Part shown: in pieces, positions 40,142 through 51,763 of the stretch
Layout: the number at the start of each line of letters is the position of its first letter
Position numbering within the stretch: position 1 is the first letter of the stretch
Assembly: GCA_020736575.1 (NCBI GenBank)
Contig: JAGPYM010000032.1
Location: 310,001 to 374,000, forward strand
Source: Thelonectria olida
Taxonomy: Eukaryota; Ascomycota; Sordariomycetes; Hypocreales; Nectriaceae
Length of the DNA stretch: 64,000 nucleotides
Direction: 5' to 3'
Made by a program: the position numbers and the translations under genes
The notes under the pieces: model-generated
What the model was told of the DNA's origin: nothing
The model's database searches: none
What the model saw: the letters and a program-made list of their open reading frames with translations, nothing else

Positions 40142-40853
40142 AATGCTATCTATTGGTGAAATCGCCACATAACCGACACAACCGACACCGCCGACGTCTG
40201 CGTCACCCTCACAGTGTGGGCTAGCCGGGGAGGAAACATCAAGGCGCCACGCTGATACCACCGCCATGGCGCCGTATCTAGTTCATATAATAGACCACCT
40301 ATGTCCTGTTCTCAAGACGAGTCATGGATACATCATATTTCCTGTGGATAATTAACTGGTAGACATGAAGCCTGCAAGACGTGAACTCGCGGAAACGAAT
40401 GTCACGGCCAACGCCCGAGACGAGCCAGTTGCTCCCTAGCAAATGGCCGCCGATGCCGAGATTCGCCGATCCAATTCGACGCCCCTAGTGCTTGATCTCC
40501 AGTTCTATGATAGCACAAGGCCCCCCGTCTAGCTATTACGAAAGCTAGCTTGCAGCCCCAGCTCCAAAGACATGCACCGGCATGTAATAGAAAAGAACCA
40601 TGCCTCGGTCAATCGAGACGTGAAGCGATGACGCTAACCTGGCTAGGCGTGTGTCCGCCCACCGACGGCCGTGACTATACCTGGGAAATAAGACAGGCGA
40701 CCCTGCGAGGATTGACGCGCCATTTCGCCGAGGACCCTGCTCTCATTGCCCTCTGTGACCTGCCGAACATCGCACTGTAGGGTGCACCTGCGGACCCCGC
40801 GTCTGGTATCCGATGCACATCAGTTGCCGGTGCATCCCGCGTTATGCGCCCTA
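40142..40853. other. Region downstream of the bZIP gene, no gene recognised
   Basis: The original bZIP stop would have been at about 40174-40176. Beyond that I see no supported gene on the plus strand. On the minus strand, frame remnants from 40857 down to about 40640 (for example VIGRITRDAPATDVHRI) may be decayed or alternatively spliced C-terminal coding sequence of the small bZIP gene next to it. Confidence 0.4.
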
Positions 40854-41314
40854 TCACGACGGCGGGCCTGAATGGCCTGGGTACTTCAGGCGCAGCTGTG
40901 ATAGGTTGGTCAATTTCTGTTGGTGGCGTTTGTCGACCACGATTTCGTTTTGCTTTTTCCTACAATCAATCTGGTCGGCCGACGCGAAGGACGGGCCTGG
41001 GGATGCCGTTCCCGGGGAGGGCCAACGTAATAGCAACGAGTCAAGTATAGGCCAGTTCCTCCCGATGTCCATTCCACATGCTGCTGCTGAGGCCTCAATG
41101 CCCTGGAGCTCATAGATTCGAGTTCTGTGTTCAAACTCAATGAGATGTTCTCTTCTCCGAGCTCTAGATCTCCTTTGATTATCTCTCACTCGCCCAAGGT
41201 TCTTTATCTGAAGATGAAGAAATCCATGATGTTAGCAACAGGGTTTTAAGAAAGAGAAATGATCGAAGAGTGGTGGATGGGTGGGCCACCTACGTCCTTC
41301 CGTTTCTGCGACAT
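40854..41314 (-). CDS. Small fungal bZIP protein (two exons, 124 aa), possibly truncated
   Basis: Exon 1 (41294-41314) encodes MSQKRKD. An 86-nt intron (41208-41293, GTAGGT...CTTCAG) leads to exon 2 (40854-41207), which opens with IKNLGRVRDNQRRSRARRRE. This is the typical basic region of a fungal bZIP family, followed by HLIEFEHRTRIYELQGIEAS. The bZIP part is clear. After EASAAA the frame becomes dissimilar to such proteins, while another minus-strand frame carries RQTPPTEIDQPITAAPEV, matched by a relic at 53609-53803. The gene may therefore have a further intron or a frameshift near 41080, and the 124-aa reading may be wrong at its C-terminus. A nuclear DNA-binding role is expected if it is functional. 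Confidence 0.55.
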
Positions 41315-44032
41315 TTCGGCGTTATGGCTCTTTGGAAGAAATTCCCAGTATACTGGGAAACTGAGGGCATCTAATTCAAGTCTCGATACGGAGTAGTTGG
41401 GACAAGGTTCCGAGAGTGTGAAGGTTTAAGTCTTATCTTGAACTTGACATTGAAATCGACTGTGCACGTGATGCCTTGTCTTGGTGGCCACCTGTCACCG
41501 TCGGGTTAGTCTCTTTTGTAGTACCCCTTGCTTCCTGCGAGTGGAGAACTTGGCCATTTGAAAGCTGTGTTGGGTGCCCTATTCACGCTACCAATCGTCA
41601 ACCCTCCCTTAACGTTGCTATGTACGTACGTACTTGTCCGTACTGAGCGGTGGTTAGTTATAAAACAATACATCTAGATGACTGATTTGTTTCCAGCACC
41701 TATGATCAATACTCGGATCGCGCTAATGAAAATGCTTGGTTTCGTTCCAACTTGGTGACTGAAAGAAATAGGGTAACCGGGATAAGTGGAGCTGGTTGCC
41801 TCGTGCAGAGGGCTCGCATTTATCAGTATGCGGCTCTGCCTAGAGCTGTCGCCTACTCCCGGACCGCCCTCGTTGGGAAGGAAACTGATGAAGACTTCCA
41901 GAGAGACAATGACTGAAAGACCGAATAAGGGGCCGATTTACCCGTTGAACATGATTGCGAGAGCCGTCATCAAGAGCAAGAGGCGGTTGTCACCGTACCT
42001 ACGTACCAAGGCACTCGATTGGTCTCAGGGGTCGGCTCAAGCGGGCGTTCCGTCGAGAAGCATATCCGCGTTAGCACGGACTTCAAATAGTGGCCGAGTA
42101 TATGCGGCATTGGTGATAGAAGAGGCGAATCCGTGAAACCTACAGTATGTACCCGCCCACAGAGTCCTGAGGCGGGGCGCAAAGGGCTTGCAGCGAACCT
42201 AACAGCCAAATTACTTGTTATAGGAGGAAAACTCGCTTCGACCACGTAGCCGGAAGTTCGAGGAGGTGCGAATGTGGGGTTGGGGAAACGGGGAATGCTT
42301 GGAGTAGTTGCCTCGTTTCCTTCCCGGAGATGCGAGTACGGGCCAGGTGAAAGGAAAGGGCTGGTTCACAAACTAAAAGGGCTTTTTTTCTTTCCTTTTT
42401 GTGAGCAGGCGCCTCGTTGACTCTCCATGGATGATTATGCAAGAAAAAAAACCTCCGTCACGATTCTGTTCAGGTCCTGTACCGCGGATACCATGTCTTG
42501 ATTCAGAGGTACTGTCCAAAATGGCAGATCGACCCACGTGAGTCTTGCCCGTCCCCCCGTATGCATTGCTAAAAGACCAGTGGGAATCACTTACGGGAAC
42601 ATAAGCCTTTGTTCTGGCAATGTGATAGTTATTTCCATGCTGCTGGAAGCTGCGGCCTCTCATATTTGTGCCATGTTGCTGGCTGAGGCAACATCCATAG
42701 GCCAAGTGGAAGCCCACGCAATAGTAGACTAGGTACTATAGTATGTAGATACTTACGTAGGTAGCTGACCTCCAGCGGCATTCTCTTGGCTACCTGGTTT
42801 ATGTATACCATACGTATTCTATCTTGCCAGTAACTGAATGAGGCCTGAATGTCACACGCATTCGCCATTTCGCGTCACTTTTGGGGACTACATTGTCTTT
42901 ATTGAGTAGGGAGATTTCCTAAGGAACAGGTCAAACACAGGGTGGCGCTCAACGCAACGTCAATCAAGAGGTTGTCAACCAGATTGATGCCAACCAACTC
43001 AACCCAACTCAACGGAGTCTGTTCTTACTAATCAACCCACTCAACATCGTGATGATATTGGGTTGGTTATGTTGATAAGGTTGATTAGGTATCGTGGCAT
43101 ATATATGTGTGTATATTTTTCGTCCGGGAGGCCAGAACGGCCTCAAAGGTCTCCTATTGGAGCACTGGACGTGCTGAGCTAAGCTACATGAAGTTGCTGC
43201 GATTTGATATTAAATGGTTACCTGGCACCCATACGCCAACACGACTCGAGCAATTTACATCCCATTGTCGTTTTCAATTTCCAACTAATTCATTTGGGAA
43301 TGCAATCGGACTGAGAAGCCTTATGGTAGTACTGGAGCAGGTTAGAAAGGACAACCTAGTCCTTTTCTCACATGTGGCGTCGATTCAGCAATTTTGGAAA
43401 TTACACTGCTTATCAGTGCCTACTCAATAATCACACGAGTCGTCCGAATCAACCAAAGTCATAAAGGGACTTGGGGATGGTCTGGAGGCTTTCTAGTAAC
43501 GGAATTGGTATGTCTACAAAAACTCGTATCCTTATGCAGTGATGGGTGAATTGGACTGTTGCACGGGATAGCAGTAATGCGTGGTTGGTGACGAAAGACT
43601 TTGAGTGTGTAGTTGCAACTCTCCCACCCCCACGGATCCTCCTGAATTGCCCGGACCGAGCACCTGTCTTCGCCAAAAGTGAGCCATGCCGTGATATCTT
43701 AGGACAAATTGCTTCTGCCCACTGATGCAGTTCCCACATACCACCCGAACGGCTTTGGGCCCAGAAGCATCCGTACGGACAACTAGCGATGTACCGTTCG
43801 TACTGAGGAAAAAGAGAAATATATCGATACAGTTTAACCCCAAATATAACCTCCTTATACGCCGTGTGTGTTTCGCAGGAGAAGAAAACGTTCTTTCAAG
43901 TTGTTAGTACTAATCCGCCATTATCGAAGAAATATCACAGCTCAAGCGCTTCCGGGATCCTCTCGAATATCGTCCTAATCATGTGTGATCACGAGAAATT
44001 GACGATATACGTCAACGATTGAACAGAAATGC
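41315..44032. other. Long stretch without supported genes
   Basis: Only short or overlapping frames. A minus-strand fragment near 41700-41730 reads IRVLIIGAG, like the start of a FAD-binding monooxygenase, but stops at once. An imperfect inverted repeat lies at 43028-43087 (arms CTAATCAACCCACTCAACAT and ATGTTGATAAGGTTGATTAG). No terminal repeats or intact gene found. Confidence 0.4.
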
Positions 44033-45283
44033 TTAGTAACTACCTCTAAGCAGTTCTAGATTGAGGTTGCCGATGTTAAGAACTCTCTGCCGGTTTTCCA
44101 TTTGCTTACACAAAGAACTCCAAGCCTCTTGATTGCTCTTCACCACATACAAACGTTGCTCTAACCAATATTCATGTGACCGCACGTTCTGAACAACAAC
44201 TAGAAGTTTGTTCAGATTGCAAATACCATCAATCAGTCTTTCTTCGGGACCATCTGCCACCACAATACACCCGTCACAATGGCCTGCCTCGGTTTCGGCG
44301 GAGACGGTTAATTCGTAGACCTTGCCATCGATTTTGAGGGTGTGAGTACTCTGTATTTGTTGACTTCGAACCCATGCCTTAGCTCCTGGTCCAAACACGC
44401 CAACAGAAAACCTCGTGGTGCCATGGCTTAGGATAGCGGGTTTTAGTTGGTTTGCCCGTGATGCAGGCAACGTTCTTGGTGATCCGGGCCCTTCGATGGC
44501 AGTGAGATCTGTCATAGACTCGGTAGTCTGCGTCTCCGTATCGTATCCAAACGGATAGGATAAGCGGTTGAGTATGCAAACGAATATGGATGTACCTGAC
44601 ACCTAGCCATAGTTAGCTCATCATCTTAGGTGGGATATCGATCGTACCAGAACAAATTCCAGAGACATCCATCTTGGAAGGAGGAGGAAAACTACACTTC
44701 CAACATACACAAGCGCTCCTACTCCTTCCACAATCATTCCTGCAGTCCAGCGAGGTGTAGCACCTTTGTAAAAAAGCCAGACAACTAAGAATCCCCAATT
44801 CCACAAAGAATGAAGGGTGCTTGTGACAACAAGAGGCCAAGTCCTGTCTTTGAGAATAAGACCGACGCATGTGATCAAGATCTGAAGGATTAAAAGTACA
44901 CAGGCGGTAGCACACCCGATTTGCCGGGCGATTCGTGAAGGCCCAACTTGCTTGATGACCTTTGAAGTGCCAAGTTTCCTGATAGTCGAAAGAATGGATA
45001 GAGCCTGAAGATCAATAAATATGCCCCGCAGTCATTAGGGCTCCCTTACATCTGTGCAACTAAAACATAGCACCGTCCATATAAGTAGCTGCCGTTCATT
45101 CCCGGAGATTATGAAGGCCCCTGGTATTGGAATAATGATAAAGAATGCCATGAATAACACACAAAGATATTTCGAACCTCGGATGGCCCATTCTGGACAA
45201 TTCCACAGGCGATACATCAACCAAACGTTGACGGACGCACACACACCAAGGAGGCCAAAAGCGACCTCACGAAACTGGATCAT
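44033..45283 (-). CDS. Multi-spanning membrane protein (three exons, 386 aa)
   Basis: Exons 45050-45283, 44648-45004 and 44033-44602 join in frame through two 45-nt introns (GTAAGG...CTTCAG and GTACGA...GGCTAG). Junctions read CFSCTDALSILSTI and LEFVLVSGTSIFVC. From MIQFREVAF the protein has about seven hydrophobic segments: VAFGLLGVCASVNVWLMY, YLCVLFMAFFIIIPIPGAF, LLIWTVLCFSC, ATACVLLILQILITCVGLIL, VVTSTLHSLWNWGFLVVWLF, GVGALVYVGSVVFLLL and VSGTSIFVCIL. A soluble C-terminal tail of about 170 residues follows. The topology resembles the many seven-helix orphan membrane proteins of ascomycetes; I do not recognise a specific family, ligand or substrate. Both introns and the hydrophobic pattern support the model. 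Confidence 0.7.
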
Positions 45284-46828
45284 CGCAAAAGGCAATACTC
45301 GTTTTCGACAGGGCCGCTAATAAGGGGGAAAAATGAATTTGAAAAAAGTCGCGTATGCGTAAGGGAGTCCGAAGAGAAAGATGAAAAAAAGGAAAGCAAC
45401 TGGTGGCGCGGTATCGACGCAACTGTGGCCAATCATTTATTCTATGAAGCCCATACCGAGGCTAATCTGATTTCTGGCTGACAATCATTCGGGCTAAACT
45501 AAAATGTTCCGGCGCCATCGCCGTATAGATGGGGACTAATTGAGTCGGATGGATCATCTAATCATGAATTAGCCGGGCTGTAAAGGACCAAAGTATTAAG
45601 AATTGATGTCAGTGACGTAGAGCAGGGACATGAAAAGCGCTTGCACGGCACGAAACAATATGTACCTCGTCTCATCACCTGCTGATTGTCTGCAGGCATG
45701 CGTTAGACCATTCGAGCTCATCTATGGGTCCGAACGCCAGCAATGATACGCAGTGGGCGTATTGAGCTCTCAATCGGATCATTGATGAAATGTGTAGAAA
45801 CTGATACTGTGCCCTCAAGGATGTTTATCTTGCCTGATTCGTGCCCAGAAGTCTTTTTGTCGCCTATTAAAACCATCAGCCACACCTTGGCATATCCCAC
45901 GGGTGCGGATTCCCCAAAAGTGAGTTTGCCCTCCGTAATTCCGATATTCGTGGGGGTGTTTTCACAGCTAATTAGTTTGATAGAGCGCGGTAGATTTAGC
46001 ACTGATCATATCGCACATCTCCGCTAGTTATAGCAACGATACTTTCTAACATTATGGTTGATATATTCGGTAAAAGGGGCGTTCTGACGGTTCACTAGAT
46101 GATGGCATGTCTCTCATTCGCTAGCAGATTGTAGAAGAAGTCATAAGGGCTCTTCATTTTAACTAATCTGTTGGGAAAAGATGATCTTTGTGTAAATAAT
46201 ATGACTGCTACAAATAGGAGAGAATGTGCTGCCTGAGCTACCTAGAGACTTGATTCTCATGATGACCCGTGTGGCAGCATGCACGCTCCAGGGAAAGAGC
46301 CCCAGCCCTGTCTAGTGATGCGGTGAGCCCTACACGAAAGTAGGTGATGGTTTTGATCTTGGACTATCAAGTTTGAGTGCACTTGCGAAGAACACGACGC
46401 GGGCTTAGCTTTGCATTCCAGTAATAAGTAAATCAAATCTAAATATAAAATCGATCATGCGACCTCAATAAAACAGGTCCATACATAGTCTACCGTCGCA
46501 TCCGGAAATAGTGCAAAAGGATCTTAGCTACAGGTTAGGCCAACAAATACAACTGATTTTGTAGCGTGGCTTCTTCACCGGCGGCCTGAACATCAAGATG
46601 GGACAGGCGGGGTTCGGTGTTGAGGAGTAAGAAATAGCTAGTATCTTTGTTACAACTCTGAGTGGTTATACCGCTGCTTTATTCTTCCACCTATCGCTTT
46701 GTGGCGGGTCAGATACCTGTGGAAAGGGCGCGAACCGAAACTCGTGTCCGATAGGAACTTGTCGATGATATTATAGGGAACATCACCTCTAAAAATGGTG
46801 AGATGGTTTACCGGAACACCGAGCCATG
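45284..46828. other. Stretch without recognised genes
   Basis: A 94-codon minus-strand frame (45718-46002) and an overlapping plus-strand frame of the same size exist; neither has splice partners or a motif. The stretch ends exactly at the edge of the inverted duplication. Confidence 0.4.
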
Positions 46829-46977
46829 AGTGGCGGGGTTGTGGGGGCCCCCGCTTTTAGGCTCACATGTCTCGATTCTGGCAAAATTGACTCAGCCTCC
46901 ATCTAGACCGCGACCTGTGATCAGGCGTCTCGTCTCCCCGGGTTCCCCTCGTGCTCACCGATATTGTCGACATAAAT

Positions 46978-48097
46978 ATGGCAACTCAAGCCGCTAACCC
47001 GCTCGATAACCCGCTCGATATATCTCCTACTACTATGGAGGGTCTTGAAGTCCATCACGGGTATGAGTGTTTCCCGCTCCCCAATGCACTTCAACTTGTC
47101 CTCGATACCGCATTTACTTCGAACGAAGCGACAACACCTGGGCGGGAGACTGCCGAGGATGGCCAAGATGACCAAGACATCACACGCCGGCTGCCGTGGG
47201 GCCCAGAGAAAAAGGCCGCCATGCTGAAGGTGATGGAGACACTCGTGAGTATTGTGGATTCGACCTAGTAGGTACTAGCCAGCTAACCAAAACCAGAAAC
47301 ATCTTATTAGGAAAAGCGATCCAGATGAAAAGCCATGGGATGTCTGGCAAGGTACAGATTTAGTGCTCGAGAAGGGTAGCTGGTGCCCGCCGCCGGCTGG
47401 ATGTACTTGGATCATCATACCAAGGCCATATTCGCGCGGCCAAGACGACGTACAGATTCGGCTGTACCATAATAGAGAGATTTTCGAGTTATATATGAGG
47501 TATAGAGAGGAGTTGGGAGAATATATGAAGAAGATGGATGATAGTATGGAGGAGATGGGACAGTATAAGACGAAAAGGAAAGCATTCGATATAGAGGAGG
47601 AAGAGCATATCGGAAAGCACAAAGGGCACACGGAAGAGCGCAGGGCCAAACTGGCAAAGCTCAAGGAAAAGGACGATAAGGAGGTGGAGATCTACGAGGA
47701 GCAGATGGAACAGAACAGGGCAACGCTGGCAAAGTATATGGAACAGTGCGACCGGTGGCTGGAAACTTACAAGAGGCAGACGGAAGAGTCCGGGGAGGGT
47801 AAGGAAATGTGCAATGGGGAACAGGAGTCTCGAGGGGGTCCGGGGGGAAATGGCCAAGGAGAGATCCCGCCGGGTTTAGAGCTCGCATGGGAAACATCAA
47901 AAGCATACGTACTCAGGCCTGGGTATAAGATTGTCCTAAAGAAAGGGATAGCCAGAGCTCTCTTGATATGTGTGTTGCATGACGGAAGCCCGATTCAGCC
48001 GGTGGCCACGCAAATAAGTAGCCTAGTAAACAAGTCAGAGGAGGAGAGGGGAGAAGTAGCAGGCAGGCAGTGGCGAGCCGAGCCGCATAGGCAGTAA
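46978..48097 (+). CDS. Hypothetical coiled-coil protein C, right copy (355 aa)
   Basis: Exons 46978-47244 and 47297-48097, with intron 47245-47296. The sequence is identical to the left copy in translation, so the same features apply: an acidic N-terminus, a WDVWQGTDLVLEKGSW block and a long charged coiled coil. Only about 150 bp of upstream sequence is inside the duplicated block, so this copy may have a different promoter from the left one. Confidence 0.6.
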
Positions 48098-48181
48098 AGG
48101 ATAACAGATGCGTGATAACTTGTCCAGCCGGCAATAGTCAAAACCAGCAAAAGGTGAACGAGCCTTTACTACTATCTGTAT

Positions 48182-51139
48182 TTACGCCCGAGACTCTTCG
48201 GTAGCTTCCAAAGGCTCAAGCACAGTCATCGGATCGAACCCCACTGACATGCCCGCCAAAAGTAGCCAATCTCGATCCGCAGCGTCTACAAACAATCCAG
48301 AATCGATCAAGGCCGACCAGCCACTGTCGCTAGGTGTGTACGCCAGCAGGTGTTCTATGTCGGTCTGTGTGGCTGCTGCGGTCCTCTGAGAATCTCCCCC
48401 TACTCGTAGGTGCTCATTACCGACAATCTCGCATCTGCTCTCGTCCCTCGGTGGTGTAGGACTTTGCGTGAGAAGATAACTTGACCCCCCCCAGTTGAAC
48501 GAGGCTGGTGGTATTTCCGCCGCAAAAGACCCATAAGTGTCAATCCCGTTGCTTATCCCCATCAACGCATTAGCCGCTGCTTCTTCGCCGTCTTCGCCGT
48601 TGCTGTCGTATACCGTGTCACCGACGTCGGCCGGAGGGTGACTATCTCCACTGGCGACAGTGGCGCCTCCTTCAGGAGCAGCCTGCGGAGACCGCTGGTC
48701 GTCTTGAGCTTGTCGTGACGTGTCAGCCTGGGCCTGTATTCCTATAACCGTTGCCGTCGCAGTAGTAGCGGCAGTAGAAGCGGCAGTAGAAGCGGCAGTA
48801 ATGTCCCCATTACCGACGGGCATATCGCAAACCCCTTCGCGAGGTCGTGGGCCGGAGCGCTTATCAGCAGCACATCCTCCTTCAGCTTGCATTTCGTCTC
48901 GACGGTCGGCATCGCGAGACAAGGCCCGAGAGCCGCCGGTTCTCACATCGGCTTCCGGTTGCACATCGCCAGAGCACGTGTTCGGCCCGTGTGGAGAGCC
49001 CTTTTCGCAGCCTGAGATCTGGGCGCACTCTACAACCCTGTTGTCTCCCGTGTCGTGGTTGTTGCTTATGTCGGGAGCTTGGCTCGAGCTTTCCACAAGC
49101 GAATGGGAAACCGAACCCTCTGCAGCAGGCAAACTCGCCCGGGCAGGTGTTCGAGAGGCGGTCGCAGACCCTGGTGATGCCTGATCATCATTCTCGTCAT
49201 TTTCGGTCCTCACATCCGCGTGACAGGTATCTGGATCGTAGGCGGTCCGTCGACGCTTCGCCCGCCGCTGATCGTCAAGCTCGCCATCACAACGAGACCG
49301 AGTCCGAGTTGTGGCGATGGGTGTGTAGGGATGGGCATAGCAGGCAGGACTCGGCGGAAAATATGTTTCCTGAAGGCAATTGTTGCCCCACGCACGCACA
49401 AACTGTTCAATACGTTCCTTGTTACGGTGTTCGAACCCTAGCGCTTCGCATATCGTGACACAGCTAGAGAAAGAAATCTGTTAGATCCAAGGGTTCTTCA
49501 GGGGAGAACTGTACTATTCTTACCTAAAAGGCACCCACAGTCTAAGCAGAAAGGCAGCACCTAAGGGTATCGACTTGCGGAGGTTCTTGCTTGGTAGCGC
49601 CGACATAAAGTCCTTCTGCAGGTCCTCGAATGCAGCCCCGGAGTGCTGGCCTAGCTCCCAGAGAGGAACATCTAGTTCGATTAGTAAGAGATACGGCATG
49701 GGTACTAGGAAAAAGACGGACTCACCATAATACACAGCAAGTTCAAAAATGCAATCAGCACCTTGTTTTTCGTAAATGCTGTTGAGAGTCTTGATCATGT
49801 TTCTTGCCCCCTTTTTGAGTTTTTCGATATACCCATCTGCAAGATTGTGCTCCCGGCGCTTCACTTGTCCTAAAACTGTCTTCAACCACCCATTAATCAT
49901 CTTCCGGGCTGCTTGCTTACGCGGAACCTTCTTGAGGCGCTTCAAAGAATCCCATTCTCCCCCTAAAAGCTTGTATAGAAGCTGCTCGTTATTTTTGCCT
50001 TCATTATCGTACAGAAGTTGCCCGTGCTTGGCGCTTTCGTCACTATGCGTAGTTATAAGGTATTCGATGACGAAACAGTAAGCAAAGAAAATATAGACAA
50101 GCAAGCGGGTAAGAGCATCGAAGCGGGCGTTTTCTTGTAGTATCTTGGCTATACGTTCGCCAAGATCTTCCGGTGAGTAACTGGGGACCTTAATGCCGCC
50201 GGAGTTGGATATGGGATTGACAGAGACGAGTGTCGATATCACTGTTTGTATCTGCTTGACAGTATCCAAGCCGTAGTACTTTCGTTTGTATTCCCATTCT
50301 TTATCACCTCTAGGGATGCTGTTAAGATGTGGCCAAGGCTTGTTCGAGGCTGGGTCATTCGAGGCTGGGTCATTCGAGTCTGGGTCATTCGAGGCTGGGT
50401 CATTCGAGTCTGGGTCATTCGAGTCTGGGCCATTCGGGTCCTGGTTGGTCTCCTCTGAGACGGGTGCGGGAGGGCAGACCTTGCATTTTCCCTTTTGCAG
50501 AGCAGCCCTCTCTTGTGCAGGCGACCCTGGCGGTTTTACTTCCCTGGCATGTGCCCTCCCGGCACGAGAGTCACAAGCATGCGTCTTGTGAATAGACGTG
50601 TCATTTGTGCCAGAAGTTGAGCGGCCTAGCCCGCCGCCTTGTCGAAGGGCGAGCCCATCGTCAAGAGATACGACCTTGGGATAGGAGGGGGCCGCGGAAT
50701 CATTGTTGGAATCGGTTCCCTCCGAACAAGATTTGGAAGATTTGGAAGATTTGGAAGATCTGGTAGCACTAGTCTTGCGGGTATTTGCGGTTCGGCTACG
50801 CGTGTTTTGTGAGATCGACGCTCCTGAGATTTGTTCTCTGGAGCCGGCTCCTACTCGGCGGCTTCTCAAAGTCCGAGGCTGGTCGGTATTGGACTTGCGG
50901 TTGAGCGCTGTCTCGGTCGAAGGGTCTGAGGTGTGAGTGTGGTCCTTTCTGGAACTGTTCGGCGGGGGGAGCGATTGGACGAAACTCTCGAATAACTCGG
51001 GGTGTTGCTCTTGAATTTTGTTGACGCAACCTTCTAGAAAAGAAATGTAATCTGAATCGGTGCCCCTGAAGTTCAACAATCTGTTTTTGGCTGACATGAT
51101 TGTCAGAACTGCATATTGGAGGAAACAGGCTTCTGGCAT
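48182..51139 (-). CDS. Hypothetical protein B, right copy (947 aa)
   Basis: Exons 49726-51139, 49524-49671 and 48182-49463, the mirror of the left copy, with the same splice sites, (D/A)SNDP repeats and basic cluster. No difference was seen in the translated products. Its promoter interval (51140-51334) is fully inside the duplication, so expression could match the left copy unless chromatin differs. Confidence 0.65.
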
Positions 51140-51334
51140 GGCTCGAACGTGTGTTTGCACCTCAAAATGGCGCTAAGCCTAAAATGAAAAAATTCGACAG
51201 TGTCTGCCAATTTTTTTTTTTTTTAGGAAGGGGGGATGGGGGAGGAGCGGGCAGTGCACTAACGAGGGAGGAGGGTTGTTCTTTATTCCACCAGCCACTT
51301 CAACTCGCTTTTTGCATTATGCCACAGACAAATC

Positions 51335-51655
51335 ATGATGCAACCTCACCCTACACTCGAATGCGATTTTTCGGATCGTCTTTTCATGTACGAAAACCCC
51401 GGGCAGAAACCTCCACTCCAGCGGCAGAAACAGCACGCCCGTGGGGGAAAATCGCAGTGCCAAACGCGGGTCGACACATTTCTGAGAAAGTTCCAGCAAG
51501 AACTTGATTGGTCAAACGCTCAGTCAGAAAACCATCTGCCAGATAACGTCATCTCCAGTCTGTACGATACGCTCACGACCTTGGGCACTGATCCGTTCTT
51601 CGCCTCTCACTCTTCACGCCATTATGCACTTCGCGCCCTCCTCAAATTTGTTTAG
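51335..51655 (+). pseudogene. Truncated copy of gene A (86 of 290 codons)
   Basis: Codons 1-86 (MMQPHPTLECDFSDRLF... to ...LTTLGTD) are identical to the left gene A. At 51593 the duplication ends and the frame runs into unrelated DNA for 20 more codons (PFFASHSSRHYALRALL...) to TAG. The two C-terminal exons and both introns are missing. If transcribed it would yield a 106-residue chimera covering mainly the disordered N-terminus, so I treat it as a truncated pseudogene. Confidence 0.85.
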
Positions 51656-51763
51656 CGAATCCGCTGCCGGGAGTGAACCCTATGCACCCTGACATCAACA
51701 AGCAGTCTCCCCGCCCGTGGTTCCCAGACTTTGGCTCCTCACACCGGCACCGTGGCTCGGTCC

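Larger units (their letters stand above)
46829..51592. repeat. Right arm of the 4,764-bp inverted segmental duplication
   Basis: Reverse complement of 12748-17511, identical as far as compared. It contains complete gene C and gene B but only the first 86 codons of gene A. The left flank (GAGCCATG|AGTGGCGG) and right flank (GCACTGAT|CCGTTCTT) share no duplication. It ends 171 bp before the forkhead ATG. The two arms enclose 29,317 bp that includes the whole transposon nest, both bZIP genes and the membrane protein. Confidence 0.95.

Noticed and set aside
41690..41740. FAD-dependent monooxygenase (minus-strand IRVLIIGAG)
   Set aside because: The motif is followed immediately by stops and no downstream domain was found; it may be chance or a tiny relic.
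48720..49458. Large frames opposite gene B (154 and 203 codons), mirrored at 14882-15620
   Set aside because: Antisense shadows of the GC-rich third exon of gene B; composition Arg/Ser/Cys-rich without motifs.
12748..51592. Inverted arms as TIRs of one giant transposon
   Set aside because: Arms end inside gene A on one side without target duplication or conserved termini; a segmental duplication fits better.
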